Shown here in pieces: positions 45,288-56,880 of a DNA stretch of 64,000 nt. Origin of the DNA: Catonia carolina (Eukaryota; Arthropoda; Insecta; Hemiptera; Achilidae); NCBI GenBank assembly GCA_035578175.1, contig JAQMRL010000006.1:57391001-57455000 (forward strand), in the 5' to 3' direction. The translations under genes and the position numbers were made by a program. The notes beneath the pieces were generated by a model, which was not told the DNA's origin, did no database searches, and was given only the letters and a program-made list of their open reading frames with translations. Numbering within the stretch: position 1 is the stretch's first letter; each line of letters opens with the position of its first letter.

Positions 45288-45375
45288 AATGTTTTAAATA
45301 TTTTTCCCGTTTTTATCGTTAAAAATACTATAAGGTTGCGTACGATATCCACGAAATGTGATAAAACTTGCTGGC
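45288..45375. repeat. Single arm of the palindromic MITE family
   Basis: AATGTTTTAAATATTTTTCC, CGTTTTTATCGTTAAAAATA, CTATAAGGTTGCGTACGATA and CACGAAATGTGATA match the right arm of the MITE at 9118-9303. It follows the Merlin-like remnant directly and might be that element's terminal repeat. Confidence 0.55.
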
Positions 45376-45510
45376 AGGGGAATAGGAGGAAAGACTCCCA
45401 TTTTCATTTCATACACAAATCATTCTCAACATTGGGATAAGGTTGCTTAATGTTCTGAATTAAACAGAGAGCAACGTAGACACTTAAGGGATTTAAAGAA
45501 ACGTATATTT
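45376..45510 (+). repeat. SINE-B 3' fragment, decayed
   Basis: GGAAAGACTCCCATTTTCAT, CATACACAAATCATTCTCAA, CATTGGGATAAGGTTGCTTA, TGTTCTGAATTAAACAGAG and GGGATTTAAAGAAA correspond to the 3' third of SINE-B. Confidence 0.6.
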
Positions 45511-47831
45511 GTTATTGAATCAGCACGAGACAAAATAAGAAACTCTTACACGACTTTCTATCACCCCGTGACCTGCACTTTTTACATGGAAACTTTCTAC
45601 ACCGGGGTAACTGAATTCCGGGCGAAACGTTTTACCAGATGTGGTTCGGTAATGAAGATTTTTTAGACCTACGTTTTAACAATAGTTTTTACTTATTTTT
45701 AGCTTCACAATCAGCATTTGAGATATTTCCGTTGAATTTTGAACTACCTCATGACTCTGAGTTATCAAAAAATACAGGAATGTTTTCAGGCAAATTAGGG
45801 GGAACTAGAGTTCTGATAAAATGAAATAATGTTTGGCAAATAAATTACAAAAGAAAACCACGAAGTTATTCACTATTGTGATTTTACGTGGTCATAAAAT
45901 AATAATATGTTAATATTATTGTGAATAATGAAAAATAAATAAATTAGGAACCTTCCAAGAGCAAAGAATTAATTAAATTACAATAAAATATCTACTGGAA
46001 CATTTAGTTAAAACATTTTTGCAGCTGTATTCCCAAAAGTTATTGAATAGCAAAAAGAAACTGTGAAGTTCTAACATGACATCAAAGCGTTCTTTTTCAT
46101 CCTGCTGGGAATCGATAAAAGAATTACTCTCAAAATAACCGTAGAGCTAGTAAAGAAGCTTCCTTATTTTAAGGTAAAATTTATATACTCTAAAAGGAGT
46201 ATCACTTTCTTACGTGGTTTTCTGTTATATCCCTTTTGTTTCTGACATAATGTACTTATTATTTCCTTTTTGAAAGCCAAAGCAAAAACATCAGTTATTC
46301 ACCTTTCACTATAGTTACGTGCTTTGTACCGTATAGGAGTATGGATATCAATTGTAAGCATTAAGTGTTTAACATTTAATAAAAAAAATCTGGGATACTT
46401 ATATGAATTTATCCTGCCAATTTTTCTTTTCTAACATCTGAGATAATTTACCATCAGTTTAAAAACAAAAACGATAAGTAAATAGCATGAATGGGTTCAC
46501 ATGACGAAGAGAATACTCAATGGGTTTGCTTCGGAAAGGTAAAAAAAATCAAGTATAATTTTTGAAAATATTAACTAGATAAAAAATTGAATAACAGTAA
46601 TAGAAAAGGTAACCAAATTAATAACGGTGATAGTAGAATGAGTAGAGAAAGAAAATGATGTTAATAGAGAAGATGTTGATGTTGATATGGACTTCAATTA
46701 TTTAAAATGTAGGCTCGTCGGTAAATCTAAACGGAAGGTCAAGTAATTTTATTCGTTTCAGTCGTGTCACGTCTGAAATTTATATACCCCGAGCTTAATC
46801 ATGAGTAAACAAAGTAAAATATAAAACATAACTTTAATCTTCAGTGACCTTAAAATACGGAAAATTACTAATTCATACTAAACTAGGTTTTGCCCAAAAA
46901 AATTTCTAATTAAAGTTGTAGGTCGTTTTAATATCTTATAATTTTTGTTATGTACATGTTTGTCATGAAATGAGTACTGAGGCCACAATCTTAAATATCC
47001 CATATTATACCGATTTGATGAGCAATATGCAAAAAAATCACTAAACAACGCTAAACTAAGAGTTATAGAAAACAATGTTTGAACTAAAAGTTGTTTTTGA
47101 AGGCTGCAATTTTTAAAAAATCAATTTTTTACCAAACAAGCAGAGCCTCCAAACAATTTTAGCAGATATACCGCTAATTCTATCTAGTACAGCATAAAAA
47201 ATGTAGTATATAAGGCGATTTAAACAAAAATCGTCGAACCGTTTTTGAAAAAATAACAGGAAGTGAAAATTGTACGAACAAACTACTAATTTCAGTTGAT
47301 CGATTTAGATGAAAAAAGTCATGTCGGGTACACTTGTAGTACTTAATTTAAGTTGCAAGTTTCAACTTCGTACGCTATTCTTTTCTTGTGGTAGGTACTT
47401 CTCACATACAAACACACACGCCACAAAGAGTTAGAATTTCTGGGAATTTAATTGATACGTACATAAACTGAAATACCTAATATAAATAATGATACTCAAC
47501 TTTCATAAGATGTCTTGATGTTATATTTAAATATGAATTTTTTACGATGTCAGTAATTACAAATCTTTCAATGATAATGATATAAATAAATGATAGTTTG
47601 AATTTTATATTCCAAAGAAAACTTTACTAGCAAAATATATATAAATACTCACCACAGAATGTTATTAGGTTATCAATCAAATAATTTTATTCGCTTTCAT
47701 AATTTAAACAATAAATAATCTCCTCAATATTAAAACGTAATGTAAAAATAAAATTAATATAAATTAAATAAATAGGTTTTTAATAAAACACACCAATCAC
47801 ATGTTGGTTTTATAATTTATGTAATAAGTAC
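45511..47831. other. AT-rich DNA, nothing recognised
   Basis: Short frames at 45639-45824 and 46878-47075 show no domain. The part around 47100-47350 has the look of old repetitive DNA but matches no family here. Confidence 0.55.
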
Positions 47832-47846
47832 CACACACACACACAT

Positions 47847-47877
<31 letters not shown>
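47832..47877. repeat. Compound CA/CG microsatellite
   Basis: Alternating CA units with one T interruption and a CGCGCG insert, in the same design as the tract at 9511. Confidence 0.9.
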
Positions 47878-47879
47878 AA

Positions 47880-49686
47880 TTGCTAAAACATGTTTTTTTT
47901 TGGTTCTCGGGACCTGAAAACGTAACTAAATTTCCTTTGAAAACTTGATTTCAAAAAATTGACACGATAACAGAACTTTCATCCCTGTATTCATGTAAGG
48001 TAAGAGAAAGTACGAAATTTATCTACCAGAATTTTACAAGATTTGTAAAGCGGGTGAGTTTTTGATAGGTTATAAGAAGGCGGTCAACGATTTTTTCGTT
48101 TCGTTTCGAGCCAACTTGGGACCTGAACAAGATAGCTATTTTTTTCTAACCCTTTTACAAAGCTCCTTCAATTTCTTGGTATGAGTTTCTCTTCTCGATC
48201 GAATAGTTCCAGTTTCTTCATTCTTAGTTTTATCGACTGGGAACCTTCGAACTTTATACTATATACTATATAGTATATTGAATATACTTTATACTATATT
48301 AAATATTTTTTTAAAAATTTCTACTTTAAAAATTCTATTTTGTATTTTTTTATGTAGAAGAAATCCGATTAAAGGGAACGAAATTCTGGTTGATAGTTTG
48401 AATAAATAAAAAATTTTTGCTTAAAAAATGTTTAGTCTAGGATATTCAATTGAAAATATTTGATAAATATTTGTGTGAAATTTTAACAAAAATGTAGCGT
48501 AAGTAATAAATATTTGGTAAAATCTTTTCATTTCTATCTTATCAATCTTCAAAGAAAATATCGTGATTGATAGCGTTCTATATTGCATAAGTTTTTTAGA
48601 GTATATTGAACCTTAAAAATAAATTTATTCTACGTCTACTTCAAAAATGTATTTAATATTTTATTGTTAAATGCTTTCAAAATAAAAATGTGTTGAAAAA
48701 TCATTTGTGTTTTTGAAACTTTACCAAAGAATGAAAGTTTAAATTTAGAAACAATCTAACGCAGTATATTTTATTTGTGTGTGTTTGTTTTTAACTGACA
48801 TACGGGGGAGAATTGTGAAAAATCTGATCACATTCGTTTAACACAAAACGCAATTATAAAAAGAATAATGGTTTTTTTTGAATCTGTCGCAATTCATTAG
48901 TCACAAATCGTTTCTGATTTGAATGAAAAAAATAGGCCACATATAGGAACATCGTACAATTTTATATATTTCATTCGATCAGTTCGTTATAGGAAAAATT
49001 TTATTCAAATTCATTATAAAGTTATAACACACAAACACACTTTGTACGAGTATAACAATCCTTTCATGATAATTGTATTCGACGGACAAATTTATCAACG
49101 CAATTTTTGGTTCTGTCAAATATTAAATAGATGGTATGAGTAAAATTTTTCAGATATGAATCCATAAATTTCATCAACTTTTATAAACTGTGTTGAATTT
49201 TCTAATATTATCTATTGAAATATTTAAATAAAAAATATTTTTCCTTGTGACAGGGATGTAATTACTATATTGAAATGTAACAATTAGAGCGGCTAATTTA
49301 CAACACTAAGCTATTCACCGTAATTAAAAAACGCCATGCGTTTCTATTAAATACATTTCAATTCCTTCACAGCTCTCAAAACACAATCCGTTGACTCTTT
49401 CTGGATCATCCTTGTTTCTCTTTGTCCAAGTGTAATCCATAGCAAAATCTCTGACAATCTGTCCTGTTCCTGTTGTTTGAATCTGTTGCTATTCGTAGAT
49501 GGCTCACCAGATGAGTTGTTTTTCTTCAATTTTATCAAAATTAATACTTTTTTTTGTTAATTTTCTTAGAAGTCTCTTCATCCGTAACGAGATCTAGTCC
49601 AATAAACTGACAACTTTTCCAGAGACTAATTTTTATAGCAGTTATTTTTCTTCTCAATCTTTTTTTTGTATTCCCTAACGTGTGTA
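47880..49686. other. AT-rich DNA, nothing recognised
   Basis: A TA-rich palindromic patch (ATACTATATAGTAT) lies near 48262. Short frames at 48919-49143 and 49347-49538 have no recognisable domain. Confidence 0.55.
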
Positions 49687-49889
49687 CATTGCAATCTGTT
49701 CAATTCAGAACAATAAGCAACCACGTGACTCAATGAGATGAGGATGATATTATGTGTGACGTGTAATGAGGTGTAGTCTTGTACAGACTCAGGTCGACAA
49801 TTCCTCAGAGAGTATGGTTAATTGAACCCCAACCATCAAAGTACACCGGTAACCACTGTCTAGCATTCAAATCCTTATAAAAGTAACTA
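49687..49889 (-). repeat. SINE-B copy, 3' part (split by mariner)
   Basis: On the plus strand: ATTGCAATCTGTTCAATTCA, CTCAATGAGATGAGGATGAT, GTAGTCTTGTACAGACTCAG, AGTATGGTTAATTGAACCC and CAACCATCAAAGTACACCGG. The repeat breaks off at the TA (49888-49889) where the mariner begins and resumes at 51250. Confidence 0.8.
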
Positions 49890-51249
49890 TAGGGTGATTC
49901 AAAAAGAGCGCCGGTTTTGATATATCAAATTAAGAGATTTATTTTATTGAAAAACTGAAAATAAATACATCAACAAGTTCATCTTACCTTCCGATTTCAT
50001 GTATGAAAAATGATGTCATGCATGTGTCTTCCTCTACTGCGCTGGCACGCATCAACTCTGTCCATGAAATTGGATATTACTGCACGACAAGTTTCGACTT
50101 CCATTTGCCCGATAACCCGTCGAATTTCCTCCTTCAAGTCATTGATGTTTCGGAGTTTATTGGCATACACCAATGACTTCAGATGACCCCAAAGATGAAA
50201 GTCACAAGGCGTCAAGTCACTCGACCTTGGTGGCCATTGATGGTCGGAATTACGAGAAATGATGCGATCCTGGAACCGTTCATGGAGCAACAACATTGTT
50301 TCTCGTGCAGCGTGACAGGTGGCACCATCCTGCTGAAACCACAACTCGTCAATGTCTATTCCATCCAAATGACGCCACAAAAACTCCCTAATCATCGTAC
50401 GGTATCGGTCTCCATTTACTGTCCCGGCTTGTCCTTCTTGATTTTCAAAAAAGTAAGGGCCGATGACACCACCCGACCAAAAGCCGCACCAAACTGTCAC
50501 TCGCTGTGCATACATTTCCCTTTCATTAACCACGCGAGGGTTTTCTAAACCCCACATACGGCAGTTCTGTTTATTAACAAAACCGTTTAAGTGGAAGTGC
50601 GCCTCATCACTGAAAATGATTTTGTTTGCGAAGGTGTCATCATCCTGCCGTTTTCTCAATACCCAGTCAACAAACTGTCGTCTCTTCTGGTGGTCTGCCA
50701 CTTTCAAATGTTGCGTCAACTGAATTTTATACGGATGATATTGGAGATCGTACTGAAGAATTCTCCGTACAGAAGAACATCGTAAACCCAATTGTTGAGA
50801 ACGGCGACGTATTGATTTTGCTGGGCTAACAGCCACACTGTGACGAACCAACGCAACGTTCTGCTCAGTTCGGCCAGAACGACGACGTCCAGAACTTTTA
50901 AGGTCGACTGTTAAACCCGTCTCAAAAAACTTTTTCATGAGCCTGCGAACTGTTGATTCATTCGGTGCTTCATTACGTCCTAGAGTACCGCGAAGTCGCC
51001 TGACAGTAGCCGCATGACTCTCTCCACTCTGGTAAAATGTTTTGACGATTAACACTCGTTGTGCAATAGTAAACTTCTCCATGGTTAGACACAGACTGCG
51101 AGAGTACTACACTGCGAACAAGAGAAACTACAACTGAATCGTCAATCGGAATGTTCTCCGAAATAGAAATGAGGTCTAACAATGTTGCCAACCGATAAAC
51201 AAAAATTTACCAGCCGATTAAAAACCGGCGCTCCTTTTGAATCACCCTT
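49890..51249 (-). mobile_element. Complete mariner-type (DD41D) transposon
   Basis: The element is 1360 bp. Its left end TAGGGTGATTCAAAAAGAGC (49890-49918) and right end, read on the minus strand, AAGGGTGATTCAAAAGGAGC (51221-51249) are 29-bp inverted repeats with two mismatches. TA flanks both sides (49888-49889 and 51250-51251). Joining the flanks rebuilds a SINE-B, which defines the insertion exactly. It has 167 bp of 5' and 107 bp of 3' non-coding sequence around an unbroken transposase gene, so this copy may be autonomous. Confidence 0.92.
49997..51082 (-). CDS. Tc1/mariner superfamily transposase, intact, DD41D
   Basis: This is a 361-residue transposase that would bind the element's inverted repeats and carry out cut-and-paste transposition in the nucleus. 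Residues 1-60 and about 75-120 are two helix-turn-helix regions (STVRRLMKKFFETGL, then SVRRILQYDL). Between them, GRRRSGR (65-71) is a minor-groove contact like the GRPR motif. The catalytic core has D159 (IIFSDEAHFHLNG), D252 (WFQQDGATCHAA) and D294 (DLTPCDFHLWG). There are 41 residues between the last two, against 34 in classical mariner. DD41D spacing is known, as I recall, from the rosa/Visitor lineage. No stop or frameshift is present and the length is normal for the superfamily. The ATG at 51082 begins MEKFTIAQRV, a typical start. Overlapping plus-strand frames at 50183-50829 are shadows. Confidence 0.95.
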   Translation of the reverse strand: MEKFTIAQRVLIVKTFYQSGESHAATVRRLRGTLGRNEAPNESTVRRLMKKFFETGLTVDLKSSGRRRSGRTEQNVALVRHSVAVSPAKSIRRRSQQLGLRCSSVRRILQYDLQYHPYKIQLTQHLKVADHQKRRQFVDWVLRKRQDDDTFANKIIFSDEAHFHLNGFVNKQNCRMWGLENPRVVNEREMYAQRVTVWCGFWSGGVIGPYFFENQEGQAGTVNGDRYRTMIREFLWRHLDGIDIDELWFQQDGATCHAARETMLLLHERFQDRIISRNSDHQWPPRSSDLTPCDFHLWGHLKSLVYANKLRNINDLKEEIRRVIGQMEVETCRAVISNFMDRVDACQRSRGRHMHDIIFHT

Positions 51250-51251
51250 TA

Positions 51252-51350
51252 CCTTTACCAGGATTTGAACCAGGAACCTTCGTCTCAATCTTAGTTGGAG
51301 AATTTTACAGGTTCAGTATATAGGCAGAAATTGAAATCAGTTACTGCTCA
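51252..51350 (-). repeat. SINE-B copy, head part (split by mariner)
   Basis: On the plus strand CCTTTACCAGGATTTGAACC, then AGGAACCTTCGTCTCAATC continue the SINE-B interrupted at 49889. The box B complement GGATTTGAACC is intact and the outer head is diverged. Confidence 0.75.
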
Positions 51351-52200
51351 GAATACTATAGGGGGATTTCTAGCACGAACTTTACATAATGAATATACCT
51401 GACCGCTTCGATAGCTCTGTCTTCCCTACAAAGGTGCTAACGCTTTTTATCACTGCGGTCTAAATAAAGTTAATCTAGACCCTTCGAACTATTACAAGAT
51501 CTCTCTAACAAAATCTCAGCAATTCTCATTCATAAAAAAGAAATAAAAATAAAACAAACTTTTCTACTAGATTCAATTTCACAAAACTTGTATTCAAAAC
51601 ATCTCATAGCTGTTCACTATCTTTGTTTAACCCAGTCCACTCTATAAACAATAAGTACAATTCTTACAATAAACCATCAATTCCATCAACCGTTTCTGTA
51701 CCTTGTCAAACACTTGGAAGATACCATTGCTTTTATGGCCGGAGAGTTGTTACGTACTGTGTTAAAAACATTGACTCACGCTATGAAAATAAAAGTAACT
51801 TATTGTAGGGTATATTATACTTATGATATTGAAATACATAAAGTTTATGATTAAAAATGTTTACGTTATTTTCGGAAATATGTACGAGTTTTAAGTTATG
51901 TGATAGAATTGTTATTAGATTTGTAATTAAATATAACTATTTATAGGGTAATGTACAGCGAATTGTTTGTAAAACCATAAAATGTAACGAAAAAATAAAA
52001 TTAATTAAACATTTTTTTATTCTTTCAATCCATTCCATCGCCATGGGTCTATAAATTTTATAAATATAACTAATTACAATTATTTTATAGTATTTAATTT
52101 CTTTTTAATTTTAGTTTGCCAGTGTAGTAAATACTGCGTCTTTGAATCGAATATTGGGGCCGAACATTATTTTTAAATAATAGTCACTTATCATTTTACA
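51351..52200. other. AT-rich DNA, nothing recognised
   Basis: A short open frame at 51623-51808 has no domain. A faint resemblance to family D internal sequence near 51630-51690 is too weak to call. Confidence 0.5.
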
Positions 52201-52202
52201 TA

Positions 52203-52203
52203 T

Positions 52204-52229
<26 letters not shown>
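52203..52229. repeat. TA microsatellite
   Basis: About thirteen uninterrupted TA units. Confidence 0.9.
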
Positions 52230-52236
<7 letters not shown>

Positions 52237-52249
52237 TCATGCGATGATT

Positions 52250-52564
52250 TACAGCCCCAGCCGTATCTCGCTTCTCAAGCACCACCTCTCTCTGTCTCGC
52301 CAGTCCCCATCAAAGAGTCGCCACAAAGACATTACCTTCTGCACTCTATCTAAACATGTAACTTCCGGCTATCTCTCTTTCTTCTACCGGCTGGCGTCCA
52401 CTCCCATACCCTCTTTGGCCACCTATCATCTTTATTTCAGAATTTGTCATTTGATCGATCCGCGACACACCACAGCTCCGCCTCCATAAATCCATCCCCA
52501 CCGCTTTTAGGCGATCCTTCTTTCTCTTTGTCAATACCCACACTTGCGCAGCATAGGTACACAA
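52250..52564 (-). pseudogene. LINE ORF2 C-terminal remnant, minus strand
   Basis: The minus-strand frame from 52564 reads CTYAAQVWVLTKRKKDRLKA, then VGMDLWRRSCGVSRIDQM and TNSEIKM. This is the Y-A-WVLT, then LKA-EM-WRRS-GVSR-D--RN-EI block of insect LINE RT C-termini. Beyond residue 50 the frame is lost, and the remaining GRP-RW block is only faint in another frame. Confidence 0.65.
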
Positions 52565-52599
52565 TTATCTGTTTAACTTTAGTTTCAATTGCAACTTTA

Positions 52600-53376
52600 A
52601 CTAAAACCTAAAATTTATTAATTAAATACTGCGTATATCTGTAGGACAGATAGTAGCGGAGATCGTATTGCTCTACACAACCAATGTTAAATTGGAATCT
52701 CTTATAATTCCCACAGTCTCAAGTGACTGTTGGATATAACGTAGAATAATGTTACACTACTTAATTGTCCATTACAATTTTAATTTAAATGTTTATTCAC
52801 CAAGTGATATTAATTACGAACACTTGTTTCACTGCTAGCAAATAATTAAGGCTAGCAATTGATAATAATCCGTACTAGTGAAGCTGAAACGGTCCATTGA
52901 CTATTAGTTCTTGTCATATATTCTCTATAGCTATTACAAATAGATATATAGTGTTATACATATAATTCTAGTACACGAACCAATAACTCAAACTATTATA
53001 TCAGGGGTGAAAATCAACTGACTTGAATAGCTATGAATTGAAATTACTGAAATAAATGACCAATAACGTATCAAGTGTTATGTAAAATTACTTAGTAATA
53101 ATTCAGTTTATTCAACCATGTTATTTGTACTTGTATAGTATCATCCAACATATGTTCATGAGATACAAATTAATACTTCGCAATATTCTCATGAAACTAA
53201 GTAATTATGTTGAAGTGTTAGTGATGACCTAGTTATAACCAATCTAGTCCTAGATAAATGTTGAGCTTTTTTGCAACTAAAAAGTGTTTTCAATGGAATT
53301 TAATTAGTTTTATATTTATCGACAAATGAATTTCCAATATTCAAAAACATTAATTTTAGGGAAGTTAAACATCCTA
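52600..53376. other. AT-rich DNA, nothing recognised
   Basis: No open frame or named family. Confidence 0.6.
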
Positions 53377-53452
53377 ATCCTATCAATGTTAAAAATTGTA
53401 TTTAAATATCTAAGCCTAGGTTCGTTCGGGACCTAATAAATAATAAATAAAC
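53377..53452. repeat. Family D end, first of two direct copies
   Basis: ATCCTATCAATGTTAAAAAT (53377-53396) is followed by CTAAGCCTAGGTTCGTTCGG and GACCTAATAAATAATAAATA. The same 20-mer begins the second copy at 53861. Confidence 0.6.
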
Positions 53453-53457
53453 ATGTT

Positions 53458-53862
53458 TGTATAGGTTATCATCGAAAGGCTAGTTTCAATCTCTAGAGGC
53501 TTCTCTTACTATGTAAAAACAAGGGGGAGGTGGTTTACTACTGTGGTTCTTACTGAGTAGAAAATAATGCTTATCAGCATGCCAGTTCCTCTGAAAACCA
53601 TCTATTTCGCACCTGCAAATGACACCTTCACTTCATTCACCATAGGGTCTTGCTGTTTTATAATTAAATTCATTACACTCAGAGAAGATAACTCTGACTA
53701 GTATCTTTTACACCTTTTATCTCTTCTGTTCTTGTTTTTTTCAATCATATACTTGGCTGACCATGTGATAAGAAACAGAATTAGTTTTTGTAGCACTGGA
53801 ACTAACTGATCGAGTCAAAATAATTTGACACTCCACCTGCCTGTAGTGGCTAAATTCGTTAT
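53458..53862 (-). repeat. REP-C copy 5, minus strand
   Basis: On the plus strand: TCATCGAAAGGCTAGTTTCA, then GAGGCTTCTCTTACTATG, TGCTTATCAGCATGCCAG, CACTTCATTCACCATAGGGT, GGCTGACCATGTGATAAG and CTCCACCTGCCTGTAGTGG. It sits between two direct copies of a family D end. Confidence 0.8.
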
Positions 53863-54400
53863 CCTATCAATGTTAAAAATCATATTATAACACCTAAGCG
53901 TCGTTTCATTGAGGATCTGGTTTCAATAAAAAATAAACAGGCTTACAACTACTTATTCCTTTAATTCGGCATTTTTTTCTAGAGTGCTCTGTTTAGTGTA
54001 AATTTGTGATTTTCTGAACTTAATCATTGAAATCGGTAAAACCTTTTTATAAACTGCTAAATATTCTGCAATTTACGACTAAAGTATAATTATTGCAGTT
54101 ACAGAAAATTAAAAACCTAAACTTTTGTTTCAAAGATTTTTTTACTAAAGCACTTTGTTTCGCGTTATTTCGTGATTTTTCGTATATTTCAGACAGATTG
54201 AGTTTTATTTATCCCATTCACTCCCGATTTAAGTTAGATAACATTTTTCATTTTAGATAGTTTAATTATAATTAAACGTAGGTTATATGATGTTTCATTA
54301 TTTATATGGGAAAGAGAAAGTCATGTGAGTGTTTCACACGAGATTTTACATATTTATTACACTCTAAAATTTCCTGAGCATATTTTGTACTTATTTCATA
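53861..54400 (+). repeat. Family D left end joined to internal right-side sequence
   Basis: After the shared 20-mer the end reads AACACCTAAGCGTCGTTTCA, then GAGGATCTGGTTTCAATAAA. Further in, GCGTTATTTCGTGATTTTTC, then GTGTTTCACACGAGATTTTA match 20630-20810 of the full-length copy (GTGATTTTCCGTAT and GTGTTTCACACCAGACTTTT). The right terminus is not found. Confidence 0.5.
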
Positions 54401-56334
54401 GTATACTATAGAAGAAGAAGGTATCTGTTTAATTTATAATTTAATTTTGTCATAGTACATACAGGTTGATATATAAGTTAATAAACAGGAAACATGCAAA
54501 GCTTATTACATAAAGCAGAGTATTTTCCAGATAAAATACTTCTTGTACACTAAATTTCAATTATATCTTGACAGTATTGTTGCATTTTGTAATTTTATAC
54601 ATAAAATAATCAAGAAATAAGATGGTGATAATTTATGCATATTTACTGCAAATTATAACGTAAAATATAAATTATAATCTACAATGAACGTTTATTGAAA
54701 TATCTTTTGTATTTTAACGACAAAATGGGATGTCGATTGGTGGAGTGAGATAATTAATCTATTACCAAATGTTAGTTGGTAACAGGTGGTTGGTGATGGT
54801 TAGACTGTTCGATATAGGCCATGTTAAGAGAAGATTAATATCATGTGTATTATGCTGTGTTCTCCTACCTAATGTTTCTATAAGCTCGTTTTACAAAAAA
54901 CCAATATGTACAGATATTTTTTAAGAACTAATCACATAGACAAATGCCAAAATTACCAGAAGACACAAAGCTTAAAAGATAACAAAGAAAATGCACCCAA
55001 GTAACTTTTTCAGCTCAGAAATTGTTTATTGTAAAGAACAATTGTAAGAAAAATTGCTATAACTTTCTTATGTCTTTTGTATGTCAAGGTAGCTGTAGGC
55101 CTGTGCATCTAAGCGTAGGCACAGTTAACTGACTTGCTCAATGTGGAGTAATTCTATTATATTAGATTTTCTACCACATAGTATTTTTTTTATTACACAG
55201 AATGTAACGTGTATAAATTTGGTTATATCAATTTGCATTCTCGAAATGGCTTAAAAATTTAAAGTTTATCTAAATATTTGATGTATTTTGTTTTATATCG
55301 TTTTGTTACATATTTTTTTTCATGAATTTTGCTGCTGCAATAGTTGTATAAACAACTTAGTCATAAGCGACTCCTTTCATTTTGAAGGTCTCAAAATATA
55401 ATGACGATGGGTTATTTGGTTATATCCCATATATTAACTGGAAATTAAACAAAGGAACGTTGGCTTAACGTTGTGTGTAGCCACAAAATTTGTGAGGTAG
55501 TCATGTACTTAGTTTTGTAAAAGTAAACATGGACTATTTTGAAAATTACATTTACTATAAAATAATTAATAATGTTAATTTTTAGAAAAAAAATACTTTT
55601 TTTTTGAACACGGAATCATAATGAAATCAGATTTCAAATATAATTTTTGTGTACAAAATACTTAATTTGAAAGTTAATTCTATCCTCATTTTAAATAGGT
55701 GTATAACGAGACCATATTCATGTAAATATTAAATAAATAAATAAAACTAGAAGACTAGCTTAATTTTTCCATCTACTGAAATGTATTATTAACCACAAAA
55801 TTCTGGGAAAACAATTTACAACTTTTATTACCTAACTAATAAGTTTTCCCAGAATGAGGATAAATCACAGATGAAACTTTACCTTACACTAAAATTTTGT
55901 TTCATTTTCAATATCTATTCAGAAATATTTTCAAAACAAAAGCTTATAAATGTTGACTTTCTCTTATTGGAAGAGTTGGAATTGATTATGTTAAGAAGAA
56001 AACTGATGTTACTCCGAGAACAGCTGTCAGATGTTCACTGTAATAACTTCCTTAACTTTCCTTAACTTCTTCTTTCGTATAACTTTCTTTTTTTTTACAC
56101 CAACTTACTTACTAGGTAATGGACTCACCTAGAAGGAAGCAATATTACATCTAATTTGTTTAAAGAATACTATACCTACACGTTTATTTTTCATGTTTCG
56201 TTTTTGATTACTTAAAAATAAGTAACAAGAATAAAATAAATAAATAAACTCTAATAATGCTTGATTACTGGGCTAATATTCTTTATTTTGGATGCATACG
56301 TTTTTCGATATTCTTCTTCATACAACGTTTTGTT
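54401..56334. other. AT-rich DNA, nothing recognised
   Basis: The 64-codon plus frame at 55871-56065 lacks a domain. No named repeat was found. Confidence 0.6.
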
Positions 56335-56880
56335 TAGAGATTATAATACGTGATAAAACTTGTGTGTCTGTATGCGAGTGAGTGTCATAGAACGATTGGA
56401 AAGACTGGTCTAAGAAAAGCAGAAAAATTTGAGAGCAAGGTATTCGGCAGGACAGTAGATCCGAAGATAGTAGAGAGACAATACAGGTTACGAGGTCAAG
56501 AAGAACTGTACAAGGAAAATGAATGATTAGAAAAAGAAGACTTAATATCTGTGGCCACCTGTAGGCTATAAAATAGATGACAACCAGTTGACAAAACAAA
56601 TTTTTAGAACACTACAAATTAAACGTTTAGGATAAATGAAATTAGAAAAAGTATTGGAAAAACCGAATTATACCGAGAAAACTTAATGAACCGAACCAAA
56701 TTCAAACAACTAATTACAGACGTTAAGAACTTCCATGTAAGGGCAAACACAGAACACCATGTGGACAGTAGAAACGAGAAAAGCAAACAGTGAGAAAATT
56801 CTGAGAATGTGGCTTGCAAAAAGAGCTTCTAGAAACGTCTAAAGCCACCTCACGTGGTCTAAAATTGGCCCTTTTTGAGG
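56335..56880 (+). pseudogene. LINE ORF2 C-terminal end (FYGH-block family), strongly decayed
   Basis: KAEKFESKVFGRTVDPKIVE, then RQYRLRGQEELYKENE line up with the blocks at 41340. Later parts DNQLTKQIF, YRENLMNRTKFKQLITDVKN and RMWLAKRAS follow in order. There is a stop or frame change every 20-50 codons. Confidence 0.6.

Noticed and set aside
50183..50829. Four plus-strand frames of 64-121 codons
   Set aside because: They are shadows of the mariner transposase on the opposite strand.
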